DNA of 64,000 bases, taken from assembly GCF_013284055.1 (NCBI RefSeq), contig NZ_CP054143.1, forward strand, positions 1,612,001 to 1,676,000, written 5' to 3'. Shown piece by piece: positions 21,596-29,823 of this stretch (its first letter is position 1; the number at the start of each line of letters is the position of its first letter). The DNA is from Deefgea piscis. Lineage in GTDB: Bacteria; Pseudomonadota; Gammaproteobacteria; Burkholderiales; Chitinibacteraceae. Below the pieces are notes generated by a model, which was given only the letters and a program-made list of their open reading frames with translations, did no database searches and had not been told where the DNA came from. The position numbers were made by a program, and so were the translations under genes.

Positions 21596-23017
21596 ATGCA
21601 TGACACAAGCCACGCCATATTTCATGGGGTTTTTTTTGAGAATTTCTTATCAATCACCCACTATCAAACACTGATTGCAATTGCGCTGTTGTTGGCGTCG
21701 TTCTGGGTATTAAAACAATTACAAAACAAAAAAATTGATTTCTCCAAGCGCATGTTGGTGAGTTTAATACTGGGCTCAGGTTTGGGTTTGCTAGTGCAAG
21801 CGTCGGTTGGGTTTCCAATGCAAGCCAATACATGGATGCAAGAAACCGCAACATGGTATGGCTTAGCGGGTCGTGCATTTATTGCCTTCATCCGTATGCT
21901 GGTTATTCCTTTGATTTTTGTTTCTATCGTCAAAGTGATTCTGGATTTCTCGGGTAAAGAAGACTTACCAAAAATCGCTTTCCGTGGGATTTTCTGGTTG
22001 CTGTTTACTACCGCTTTGGCCTGTGTACTGGGTATCGTTTTGGCTAATGCTTTTGGTTTGGGCCATGGCGTGAGTGCTGCGACCGGTACCGCTGAAATCA
22101 AGCAATACACCAATTTGGTTGATACGATTGTTCGCTTGATTCCAAGTAATATCGTCGTTGCGATGCACGGTGAAAACATTGTTGGCTTAGTGATTTTCTC
22201 TGCCTTGCTAGGTATTGCTGCAACTCGGATGGAAAAGAAAAATCCAGAAGTGATTGGCGCGTTTAAAACCTTGATTTTCGGTTTGCATAAAATCGTGATG
22301 TCGGTGGCGATGACGGTGATTAAATTTATGCCGTACGCTGTTGTGGCTTTGTTGGCCCGCACAATTGTCAGCAATGGTATTCCTGCGATTTTAGAAGTCT
22401 CTAGTTTTGTTGCTGCTGTATATATTGCGATGGCTGCGATTATGTTGCTGCACATCTTCATTGTTGCGCTGCATGGCGTTTCACCAACGATGTTTGTTAA
22501 AAAATCAATCGGCACTTGGTTGATGGCGTTCACGAGTCGTTCTTCAGTGGGCACTTTGCCGATGACGATTTCAACGCTGACTAATCGTATGGGTGTGAAT
22601 AGTGGCACATCTAACTTGGTGGGCTCATTAGGTAGTACGATTGGTATGAATGGTTGTGCCGGTTTCTTCCCAGCGATGATCGTGGTGATGGTGGCGCATA
22701 TGGTGGGGATTGAAACCAATATGCAGTTCTACATCATGATGTTGATTGTGGTGACGATTGGTTCAATTGGTATCGCCGGTATTCCAGGTACGGCCACCGT
22801 AGCCGCAACGATTGCCTTGTCGGGTATGGGCATGGGTGAGCATTTCGCACTGATTGGTATGGTGTTGGCAATTGATCCGGTGATCGATATGGCACGCACT
22901 TTGGCCAATGTATCTGGCACCATGACCGCTGCCGTTGCTACGGATCGCGAAATGGGCCTGATGGATATGAAGGTATTTAATGATCCAAATGCGGGTCTAG
23001 ATAGCGAAGAAGCTTAA
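21596..23017 (+). CDS. tcyP: Cation:dicarboxylate/amino acid symporter, TcyP (L-cystine) type
   Basis: This 473-residue DAACS-family (SLC1-like) transporter has many hydrophobic helices, a re-entrant serine-rich hairpin (FTSRSSVGTLPMTI, about residues 308-321) and the substrate/cation segment with GTATVAATIALSGMG. The first 120 residues with an extra N-terminal helix, and the SSVGTLP hairpin, resemble cystine symporters TcyP/YdjN more than DctA. I infer inner-membrane uptake of cystine or a related amino acid. It follows an FNR-like promoter and is followed by a terminator-like hairpin before the flavoprotein gene. Dicarboxylate transport remains an alternative. Confidence 0.75.
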   Translation: MHDTSHAIFHGVFFENFLSITHYQTLIAIALLLASFWVLKQLQNKKIDFSKRMLVSLILGSGLGLLVQASVGFPMQANTWMQETATWYGLAGRAFIAFIRMLVIPLIFVSIVKVILDFSGKEDLPKIAFRGIFWLLFTTALACVLGIVLANAFGLGHGVSAATGTAEIKQYTNLVDTIVRLIPSNIVVAMHGENIVGLVIFSALLGIAATRMEKKNPEVIGAFKTLIFGLHKIVMSVAMTVIKFMPYAVVALLARTIVSNGIPAILEVSSFVAAVYIAMAAIMLLHIFIVALHGVSPTMFVKKSIGTWLMAFTSRSSVGTLPMTISTLTNRMGVNSGTSNLVGSLGSTIGMNGCAGFFPAMIVVMVAHMVGIETNMQFYIMMLIVVTIGSIGIAGIPGTATVAATIALSGMGMGEHFALIGMVLAIDPVIDMARTLANVSGTMTAAVATDREMGLMDMKVFNDPNAGLDSEEA

Positions 23018-23035
23018 GTTAAATTGAGCTAAATG

Positions 23036-23088
23036 GAGCGGCATGGGGATATCGAGTATCGATGCGACCTTGCCGCTCGAATTGTTTT
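23036..23088 (+). terminator. Terminator-like hairpin after tcyP
   Basis: GAGCGGCA (23036-23043) pairs with TGCCGCTC (23071-23078), with further partial pairing inside the loop. GAATTGTTTTTA follows. It separates tcyP from the flavoprotein gene. Confidence 0.55.
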
Positions 23089-23165
23089 TAGCGCTCAATC
23101 GGTCACGCCGATGAGTGTATTAATTGAAATGAGAGCCGATGGCTCGCAATCCATGGAGTAACACA

Positions 23166-24497
23166 ATGAATTATTTAATCTTGGGTGCGAATGCAGCAGG
23201 GATGTCGGCGGCAGTACGAATTTTAAAGTTTGATAAAACCGCCAACATCACGGTGCTAGAAAAGAGCGACGTGGTGTCATTTGGCGCCTGCGGGATTCCG
23301 TATTATGTTGGTGGCGAATTTAAAGACATTGAGCAAATGACGGCACGCTCTTTGGCGGAATTCACCAAAATTGGCATTGATGTACGCTGTTTTCATACGG
23401 TGACCGGGCTGGATGCGGCAAGTAAAACCGTTACCGCAGTTAATGCCGAGCAGCAAACGCAAACCTTTACCTATGACAAGTTGTTGATTGCAGTTGGCGC
23501 GTCGCCCGTGCAGCCACCGATTAAAGGCTTAAAGACACAAAACGTCTTCACCATGCACTCTAAGCGCGATGCGCAGTTGATTGTTGATCAGTTAGAGCAA
23601 GTGCAAAACGTTGTCGTGATTGGCAATGGCTTTATTGGTATTGAGGCCAGCGAAGCATTGCGTGAGCAGGGTAAAAACGTCACTTTGATTGGTTTATCAG
23701 CTCGTGTGCTTGAAACGATTTTTGATGCTGAAATCAGCACGATTTTAGAAGACTCACTCCAGCGCCATGGCGTTAATTTACGCAATAGCGAAATGGTGAC
23801 CGAACTCGTGAGCGAACAAGGTCGTGTGCATCAGGTGGTGAGCAATCTAGGCCAATATCCCGCCGATATGGTGATCGTCGCGGCGGGGTTTAAACCCAAT
23901 ACCGACTTTTTAGCGAGCAGTGGTTTAACCTTGTCCGAGCAAGGGGCGATTGTGATTGATGCCCAATGCCAAACCAATTTGCCTGATGTTTACGCCGCCG
24001 GCGATTGTGCGACAGTACCGCACCGCATCAGCGGTACGGCTTATATTCCATTGGCCACGACGGCCAATAAGTTAGGCCGTATTGTGGGTGAAGTGATGGC
24101 TGGGCAGCCAAGTCAATTTGTTGGCACTTTGGGTTCTAGCGGCATTCGCGTGTTTGATATTGAAGCAGGCCGTACTGGGATTACTGAGCAAGAAGCGCAG
24201 CAGCAAAATATCGACTATGGCACCGTTTGGATTAAAGATAAAAACCACACCGATTACGTGGCAGCGCAAAGCGAAATGTGGGTCAAACTGATTTATGAGC
24301 GCAGCACGCGCCGTTTACTCGGTGGCCAAGTTTGTGGCGCTTATCTCGGTGGTGCAGTACATCGCGTCGATGCTTTGGCAGTCGCAGTGTATAGCGGCAT
24401 CACAGTTGAAGAGCTGGGCTTTATGGATTTCATTTACGCGCCGCCATTTGCCAGAACATGGAATGTTTTGAATATCGCCGGTAACGTGGCCAAGTAA
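23166..24497 (+). CDS. CoA-disulfide reductase-like FAD/NAD(P) oxidoreductase
   Basis: This 443-residue class III pyridine nucleotide-disulfide oxidoreductase has an FAD Rossmann motif (LILGANAAGMSAA, 4-16), a single redox cysteine C42 in SFGACGIPYY, an NAD(P) motif VVVIGNGFIGIEASEALR (about 150-167), VYAAGDCA for the FAD diphosphate and a C-terminal dimerisation domain. The single-Cys site fits CoA-disulfide reductase, NADH oxidase or NADH peroxidase; the neighbouring cystine-type transporter favours thiol/disulfide metabolism. The ATG at 23166 follows GGAG by eight bases. A strong terminator follows. Confidence 0.8.
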   Translation: MNYLILGANAAGMSAAVRILKFDKTANITVLEKSDVVSFGACGIPYYVGGEFKDIEQMTARSLAEFTKIGIDVRCFHTVTGLDAASKTVTAVNAEQQTQTFTYDKLLIAVGASPVQPPIKGLKTQNVFTMHSKRDAQLIVDQLEQVQNVVVIGNGFIGIEASEALREQGKNVTLIGLSARVLETIFDAEISTILEDSLQRHGVNLRNSEMVTELVSEQGRVHQVVSNLGQYPADMVIVAAGFKPNTDFLASSGLTLSEQGAIVIDAQCQTNLPDVYAAGDCATVPHRISGTAYIPLATTANKLGRIVGEVMAGQPSQFVGTLGSSGIRVFDIEAGRTGITEQEAQQQNIDYGTVWIKDKNHTDYVAAQSEMWVKLIYERSTRRLLGGQVCGAYLGGAVHRVDALAVAVYSGITVEELGFMDFIYAPPFARTWNVLNIAGNVAK

Positions 24498-24519
24498 ATC
24501 ACCGCCACTCGTTGCAATG

Positions 24520-24555
24520 AAAAAAACCGCACCAGTCAATGGGTGCGGTTTTTTA
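24520..24555. terminator. Terminator between the flavoprotein gene and yaaA
   Basis: AAAAAACCGCACC and GGGTGCGGTTTTTT form a strong stem with A and T runs on both sides. It serves the plus-strand gene and possibly the converging yaaA. Confidence 0.9.
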
Positions 24556-24608
24556 TTGCTTGGGTATTGCTCGCTGGCTAATGTTGAATAAGTTCCGCAG
24601 CGATATAC

Positions 24609-25373
24609 CTATTCTGCCTGGCGGCGGAAAACCCAGCGCTGTTGCTCGCTATTGCTGGCATCAAAAGCATAGCCATCCAAATCAAAGTGCTTCAGATCAT
24701 TGGCATGGGTAATGGCATTGAGCGCGGCGTAGCGCACCATCAGGCCACGCGCACGTTTGGCGTAGAAGCTGATGATTTTGTATTGGCCGTTTTTAAAGTC
24801 TTCAAAAATCGGCGTAATCACCGGCGCGTTTAATTTTGCTGGGCGAATCACTTTGAAATATTCTTCGCTGGCCAAATTAACAATCTCTTGCTGTTCAATC
24901 TCATTCACCGCGTCGGTAATGGTGTCGCCCCAGAAATCATATAAATTTTTGCCGCGCGGATTACTCAGCTTGGTGCCCATTTCTAGGCGGTAAGCTTGCA
25001 TTAAATCATGGGGACGCAATAGCCCGTATAGACCCGACAAAATACGCAGATGTTGCGCCAGATACGCATGTTGCTCGATCGAAAGCTGCTCGGCAGCCAG
25101 ACCGGTATAGACATCGCCCATAAAAGCCAATACCGCCGCTTTGGCGTTATCGGGATTAAAGTTGGCTTGCCACGAATGATAACGGCCAAAATTGAGCGTT
25201 GCCAAGGGATCGGACAGCTTCATCAGCTTGGCAATATCGGCGGGCGTTTTTTGCCGCAACACGTCGATCAATTGCTGTGATTGCGCTAAAAAATCGGGCG
25301 TCGTCTGCGGCAAACCCGCTGGCGTGGGGCGAGTGTAATCCAGCGTTTTTGCTGGAGAAATAAGCATTAGCAC
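24609..25373 (-). CDS. yaaA: Peroxide stress protein YaaA
   Basis: This 254-residue UPF0246 (DUF328) protein starts MLMLISPAKTLDYTRP, like E. coli YaaA. YaaA lowers free intracellular iron and protects DNA during hydrogen peroxide stress. I use the GTG at 25373 because it gives the conserved N terminus and lies seven bases after AAGGA; the ATG two codons later is the alternative. The conserved segments LKILSGLYGLLRP-like (RILSGLYGLLRPHDLMQAYRLEMGTKL) and the C-terminal YDFWGD / SFYAKRARGLM are present. It is 64 bases after fixJ, with a palindrome in the gap. Confidence 0.92.
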   Translation of the reverse strand: MLMLISPAKTLDYTRPTPAGLPQTTPDFLAQSQQLIDVLRQKTPADIAKLMKLSDPLATLNFGRYHSWQANFNPDNAKAAVLAFMGDVYTGLAAEQLSIEQHAYLAQHLRILSGLYGLLRPHDLMQAYRLEMGTKLSNPRGKNLYDFWGDTITDAVNEIEQQEIVNLASEEYFKVIRPAKLNAPVITPIFEDFKNGQYKIISFYAKRARGLMVRYAALNAITHANDLKHFDLDGYAFDASNSEQQRWVFRRQAE

Positions 25374-25398
25374 AACAAAATCCTTGAGGTATTAATTT

Positions 25399-25423
25399 GT
25401 AGCCCATATTAAATATGGGCTAC
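25399..25423. repeat. Perfect palindrome GTAGCCCATAT-TAA-ATATGGGCTAC
   Basis: Two perfect 11-base arms surround a 3-base centre, in the 64-base gap between the fixJ stop and yaaA. No T run follows on either strand, so it is not a standard terminator. Similar TATGGGCTAC palindromes are familiar as dispersed extragenic repeats; this is a single copy here. Confidence 0.7.
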
Positions 25424-25437
25424 AGGGTCATACGGTA

Positions 25438-26067
25438 TTAATGTGGTTCTACGCCGGCATCACGTAAGCGCGCCGCGAGTTCCATTGCAGTTTTAACCTG
25501 CATTTTTTCTAAAATCCGCGCGCGATGCACTTCGACGGTTTTCATCGAGATCGACAAATCATCGGCGATTTGTTTATTCAAGCGACCAGTGAGTATCAAT
25601 TTCATTACTTCGCGCTCGCGCGGCGTGAGGCAGGCCAAACGTTGATCAACCGCCGTCCGCGTTTGCCATTCTTCGCGGCTGAGCTGATCTTGCGATAAGC
25701 AGCTTTCGACTAAATCAACGATATCGTTATCCGAGAATGGTTTTTCGATAAAGTCGGCGGCGCCTTGTTTGAGTGCCGCAACGGCCATTGGCACATCGCC
25801 GTGACCAGTAAGGAAAATAATCGGCGGGCAATAGTTAAACGCTTGTAGCTTATTGAATAACTCTAAGCCGCCCATGCCCGGCATCCGTACATCGAGCACG
25901 AGGCTGCCGTAATCTTCTGGGCGGTAGCTGGCTAATAGGTCTTCAGCGCTGGCAAAGGTATTGACTTGATGATTACGGGTAGAGAATAACCAAGATAGCG
26001 CGTCGCGAATCGCGTCGTCATCATCCACAATGGCGATTTTTCGGGTGTTTGGGCGATCAAGGTTCAT
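25438..26067 (-). CDS. Two-component response regulator, FixJ/LuxR type
   Basis: This 209-residue protein has a receiver domain with acidic pocket DDDD (15-18), phospho-acceptor D59 (LVLDVRMPG), T87 region FLTGHGDVPMAV and K in FIEKPFS, then a LuxR-type helix-turn-helix (LTPREREVMKLILTGRLNKQIADDLSISMKTVEVHRARILEKM). An AGGAG site lies ten bases before the ATG. It follows its presumed partner kinase by 57 bases. The class includes FixJ, TtrR, DctR and StyR; which targets it controls is unknown, but ldhA upstream in the same operon is an obvious candidate. Confidence 0.9.
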   Translation of the reverse strand: MNLDRPNTRKIAIVDDDDAIRDALSWLFSTRNHQVNTFASAEDLLASYRPEDYGSLVLDVRMPGMGGLELFNKLQAFNYCPPIIFLTGHGDVPMAVAALKQGAADFIEKPFSDNDIVDLVESCLSQDQLSREEWQTRTAVDQRLACLTPREREVMKLILTGRLNKQIADDLSISMKTVEVHRARILEKMQVKTAMELAARLRDAGVEPH

Positions 26068-26124
26068 AAAATGAATGCTCCTGCAGTGAGTAACGATGAC
26101 AAATTACTGAAAATTGTGTCGCGA

Positions 26125-28434
26125 TTAGGGTTCACCAGCCAAACTTTCTTGTGGTAAGGGCAAAGTGAAGATAAAGCGGCTGCCGCCGCCTGGATTGCTC
26201 TCGACCCACAGTCGGCCTTGGTGGTGCTCGATAATTGAGCGGCAAATATTTAAACCCATTCCCATCCCGGTATTTTTTGTTGTGTAAAAGGGCTTAAACA
26301 ATTGTTCCATTTGTTCAGGATTAATACCAGTGCCGCGATCCGCAATAATGACCGATAAAAAGTCTTTATTGGTCGTAATACTTAAATCGAGCGTCCGATT
26401 GGCGATCGGCGTGTCGTGCATGGCCTCAATTGCGTTTTTCATCAGGTTAAACATGACTTGTTCCAGCATCACCGCATCGGCATATACAATCGGTAAATTA
26501 TTCACTTCGCCGATACTGAGTTTGACTTGCTGCTTGGCCACTTCGGCGGCGAGTAGCGTGCGCACGGTATCAACCAAGTCGGCAACCTCGCAGGGCTTGC
26601 GGTGTGGTGCACGGCGTTGCACAAATTCACGAATCCCCGAAATAATTTTGCCGGCGCGTTTGGCTTGGCCGGCCATTTTTTCGATGGCTTGATCTAGCTG
26701 AGCAATATTGGGCTCGGCTTGCGACAGCACATTGCGGCAACCGGTGGCATAGCTGGCAATGGCAGCCAAGGGCTGATTAAGCTCGTGCGCTAAGCTGGAT
26801 GCCATTTCACCCATGCTAATTAAGCGTGTGGTTTGTTGTAATTGCTCGTTTTGCTGGCGTTCGCGCTCTTGGGCATTTTTGAGCGCAGTGATGTCGGTCG
26901 CGATTTCGAGCCAAACCTCTGAACCATCGACCCAGACACTGCTGCGGCTTTTAATTTGATACCAGTGGCCACGATAGGCGTCGAACCATTCGGTTTCGAC
27001 AGGCGCACCTTTGCGGCGCGGCGTGTACGGTAAGGCGCAATAGCGGCCATGCCAATCGGGGATATTAAACGCCCGATCAAACTGCCGGTTGGTGAGGAGC
27101 ATCTCGCAGCTGGCCGCGTCGCTCACGGAAACCGCGGCTTCTAGGCCATTGAGCACATTCACAAAACGCTCATGGGATGCCTGCAGCGCATTTCGCTCGC
27201 GCTGTAATTCGGTAATGTCGTAAATCGAGCTAATCCAGCCGGTATGCTGGCCGTCGCCATCAATCAGTTTGGCGGCGTAAAGGCGCACGTCAAAGCGCTC
27301 GCCATTGGCACGCATAAAGCGCATTTGATAGCCCGAGGGTTCGGCGCGACCGGATAAAATCGCTCGATACACGGCAGTACAGCGATCCAGATCTTCCGGC
27401 GGCCAATACGGCATGGTTTGGCTTTGGCCAAGTAAGTCTTCGGCTTTGTAGCCCACCATATCGCAAAAGGCCCGATTGATATAAATCAGGTGGCCATCCT
27501 TATCCATCGCCCGAATGCCGGTGACTAAGGAGTTCTCCATTGCTTCACGCATGGCGGTTTCTTGGCGCAATTGTGCTTCGATATTGTGTCGCTCTTTAAT
27601 GTGTCGCCGCAGCGCCCACGTGGAGGCGAGCATCAAGATAGAGAGCGCAATCACCGTGAGCGTGAGTAGGTATTGTTGCCAGCTGCGTTGCTGCTGATAT
27701 ACCGTCGCTTGCAACTGAAATTGATTGGGCGCCAAATCAAAGTCGATTGCTTGATGTAAGCCGGTTGGATCTAGATTGCGATTAAATTTGCTGGCGATGG
27801 TTGCGCCGTTTTCAGTCAAAGAAATTTGATAGCGCTGGGCAATCCACCACGGTACTTGCTGTTGCAGTAGGGTGTTGAGATTGAGAATGGCGACTAAGGT
27901 GTGCCGACCATGGTAATTGAGGCGCACTGGCGTAACAAAGGCCAGCAATGGCGTTTGATTTTGCCCTTGTAACACCGTACTAAATTGGGGCGCATTATTG
28001 ACCAACACCACACTGCGCGCTGCGACCAAATTGCGATGGTTCTGTGGGGGTAACAAATCGGGACGATTGAGTGGATGTTGCCAGCGAACTTGATTGGTTT
28101 CATCGATGTATTCCAGACTCATGACTTCGGGCGAGTCTTGCAAAATCGATAAATAGCGGCCACTAAACTCTGCCGAGCTTAAACCATCAGTGACAATGAC
28201 GTCGGCAAGACCATCGAGTTGATGCTGTAGATTTTCCAGACGGTTTTTGAGCGCTTGCTTTTGCCACAACAGGTCTTGCTCGAGGGTGCTGGTGATCGCT
28301 TGGTCTTCTTTATGCGCAGTTTGAATTAAAAACAAGGCAAAGACTAAGGCAAACAAGGCGGCGGCAAACGGGGTAATGGTGAGCAGCCAGCGGGAAATCG
28401 TTGGCTCCTCGACACGGAACTGCTTTTTAGGCAC
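26125..28434 (-). CDS. PAS-domain sensor histidine kinase (FixL/DctS-like)
   Basis: This 769-residue inner-membrane kinase has TM1 at about 16-41, a periplasmic sensing region of about 215 residues, TM2 at about 256-277, two PAS domains (about 297-412 and 420-530), phospho-acceptor H550 in SLAHELNQPLAAIASYA, and an HATPase domain (NLMKNAIEAM, ADRGTGI, FYTTKNTGMGMGLN). The HELNQPL box is typical of FixL/DctS/TtrS kinases. No haem-binding PAS could be proved. It overlaps ldhA by eight bases and precedes the FixJ-type regulator. The signal is unknown; C4-dicarboxylate or lactate are guesses from family and context. Confidence 0.9.
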   Translation of the reverse strand: MPKKQFRVEEPTISRWLLTITPFAAALFALVFALFLIQTAHKEDQAITSTLEQDLLWQKQALKNRLENLQHQLDGLADVIVTDGLSSAEFSGRYLSILQDSPEVMSLEYIDETNQVRWQHPLNRPDLLPPQNHRNLVAARSVVLVNNAPQFSTVLQGQNQTPLLAFVTPVRLNYHGRHTLVAILNLNTLLQQQVPWWIAQRYQISLTENGATIASKFNRNLDPTGLHQAIDFDLAPNQFQLQATVYQQQRSWQQYLLTLTVIALSILMLASTWALRRHIKERHNIEAQLRQETAMREAMENSLVTGIRAMDKDGHLIYINRAFCDMVGYKAEDLLGQSQTMPYWPPEDLDRCTAVYRAILSGRAEPSGYQMRFMRANGERFDVRLYAAKLIDGDGQHTGWISSIYDITELQRERNALQASHERFVNVLNGLEAAVSVSDAASCEMLLTNRQFDRAFNIPDWHGRYCALPYTPRRKGAPVETEWFDAYRGHWYQIKSRSSVWVDGSEVWLEIATDITALKNAQERERQQNEQLQQTTRLISMGEMASSLAHELNQPLAAIASYATGCRNVLSQAEPNIAQLDQAIEKMAGQAKRAGKIISGIREFVQRRAPHRKPCEVADLVDTVRTLLAAEVAKQQVKLSIGEVNNLPIVYADAVMLEQVMFNLMKNAIEAMHDTPIANRTLDLSITTNKDFLSVIIADRGTGINPEQMEQLFKPFYTTKNTGMGMGLNICRSIIEHHQGRLWVESNPGGGSRFIFTLPLPQESLAGEP

Positions 28435-29422
28435 TGGCTTTTACCTCGTTGCCAAGGGGACGTTGTTGGATGAAATCATCGATGCTTTGCAACACAGAAT
28501 GGGCAATATTGTCGAGCGCTTCGGTGGTTAAAAAACCTTGATGCGAGGTAATCACCACATTCGGAAACGTCGTTAAGCGCGCCAAGATATCATCTTTGAG
28601 CATGCTGTCTGAAAGATCTTCAAAGAACACCCCTTCTTCATGCTCATAGACATCAAGACCAACCCCACCAACATGACCTGACTTCAGCGATTTAATCAGT
28701 GCTAGTGTATTAATTAGGCCGCCACGACTGGTGTTGATGAGTACAACGCCCGGTTTCATTTGCGCTAGCGTGGTCGCGTTAATCATATGGTGCGTGGTTG
28801 GAAACAGCGGCGAATGTAAGGAAATAATATCGGCGCGTTTAAATACATCTTCTTGGGACACAAACTCACAATCGACATCGCATTCTGCGGGGGGATAAGG
28901 ATCATAGGCGAGAATCTGGCAACCAAAGCCACGCGCAATGCGCGCGGTGGCTAGACCGATTTTACCGGCACCGACAATACCAAATGTGCGGCCGTGCAAG
29001 TTAAAGCCTTCTAAGCCATCAAGGGTAAAGTTGCCATCACGAATGCGGTTAAAAGCACGGTGCGTTTTGCGAACCAAAGTCAGTAGCAGTGCAAATACAT
29101 GCTCGGCTACGGCTTCGGGAGAATACGCCGGCACTCGTGTAACGGTGATGCCATGTGCGGCAGCCGCTTTTAAATCCACGCCATTAAAACCCGCGCAGCG
29201 CAATGTGATGAGTTTGACGCCAAGCTGGGCCAGCTGGTTAATGGTAAACGCATCGAGCTTATCATTCACAAAGGGGCAAACAACGTCAAAACCTTGCGCT
29301 AAGGGTACGGTTTTGGCGTTGAGCCTATCATCAAAAAAAACGATGTCGTGGTCGAATTGGACATTGGCCGCATTGATAGCGGTCTTGTCGTATTGCTTGC
29401 TATCAAAGACGGCGATCCGCAT
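28427..29422 (-). CDS. ldhA: D-lactate dehydrogenase (NAD, fermentative)
   Basis: This 331-residue 2-hydroxyacid dehydrogenase reduces pyruvate to D-lactate. It has LRCAGFNGVDL (substrate region), Rossmann motif GIVGAGKIG (about 148-156), catalytic Arg in INTSRGGLI, Glu in GLDVYEHEEG and His in TSHQGFLT. The FFEDLSDSMLKDD insert is typical of LdhA. AAGGA lies nine bases before the ATG, inside the 3' end of the RRM gene. It is the second gene of the RRM-ldhA-kinase-regulator run, an arrangement I do not recall from other species. Confidence 0.94.
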   Translation of the reverse strand: MRIAVFDSKQYDKTAINAANVQFDHDIVFFDDRLNAKTVPLAQGFDVVCPFVNDKLDAFTINQLAQLGVKLITLRCAGFNGVDLKAAAAHGITVTRVPAYSPEAVAEHVFALLLTLVRKTHRAFNRIRDGNFTLDGLEGFNLHGRTFGIVGAGKIGLATARIARGFGCQILAYDPYPPAECDVDCEFVSQEDVFKRADIISLHSPLFPTTHHMINATTLAQMKPGVVLINTSRGGLINTLALIKSLKSGHVGGVGLDVYEHEEGVFFEDLSDSMLKDDILARLTTFPNVVITSHQGFLTTEALDNIAHSVLQSIDDFIQQRPLGNEVKASA

Positions 29423-29426
29423 CGGT

Positions 29427-29684
29427 TTAGTCCTTAAAGTTATGCGTCACGGTGGCGTTAAGGTGAAAACCTTGGTAGTGATAGCCATTTAATTTATTGA
29501 CCAAAACATCGCCCAATGTATGCGGTGCTTCTGCTGGATATTGCACTAAAGCGATGACGTTACGCCCAGCACCTTCGCTGGTGGTAATTTCAACTGGAAT
29601 CGGTGCGCCCAATTGCTCGACCAAGAGCGCGATAACGTCTTCGCTGCGCGTGGCGGGAGGAAAGTTACCAATAACAATTTGCAT
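29427..29684 (-). CDS. Small RRM-type RNA-binding protein (predicted)
   Basis: This 85-residue protein has the pattern of one RNA-recognition motif: strand 1/RNP2-like QIVIGNFPPAT (2-12), a helix (RSEDVIALLVEQLG), RNP1-like NVIALVQYP (about 42-50), a second helix (TLGDVLVNKLNGY) and a final strand (YQGFHLNATVTH). The aromatic RNP1 residues are only partly kept, so RNA binding is an inference. TGAGGTG precedes the ATG. It is four bases from ldhA, whose ribosome-binding site it overlaps, so the two are tightly coupled. Role unknown. Confidence 0.7.
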   Translation of the reverse strand: MQIVIGNFPPATRSEDVIALLVEQLGAPIPVEITTSEGAGRNVIALVQYPAEAPHTLGDVLVNKLNGYHYQGFHLNATVTHNFKD

Positions 29685-29772
29685 GATGAATCACCTCAAT
29701 CTTAGTGGTTGGTCAGACTAACAGGGATTTGTAACAACGGTTTTCTTAAAGCCTGTGCTGCAGTAATTAAAA

Positions 29773-29818
29773 TCGTGCCTATCGGCGAAATGCCAAGCTG
29801 TATCGGTAATAGGCACGA
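29773..29818 (-). terminator. Terminator of slt
   Basis: TCGTGCCTAT (29773-29782) and ATAGGCACGA (29809-29818) form a perfect 10-base stem. Read on the minus strand it is followed by TTTTAATT. It lies five bases beyond the slt stop. Confidence 0.7.
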
Positions 29819-29823
29819 CATTT

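Noticed and set aside
21664-22719. 351-codon minus-strand frame antisense to the TcyP-like gene
   Set aside because: It is a shadow of the transporter; its composition (Ile/Thr/Lys-rich without domains) reflects antisense of hydrophobic codons.
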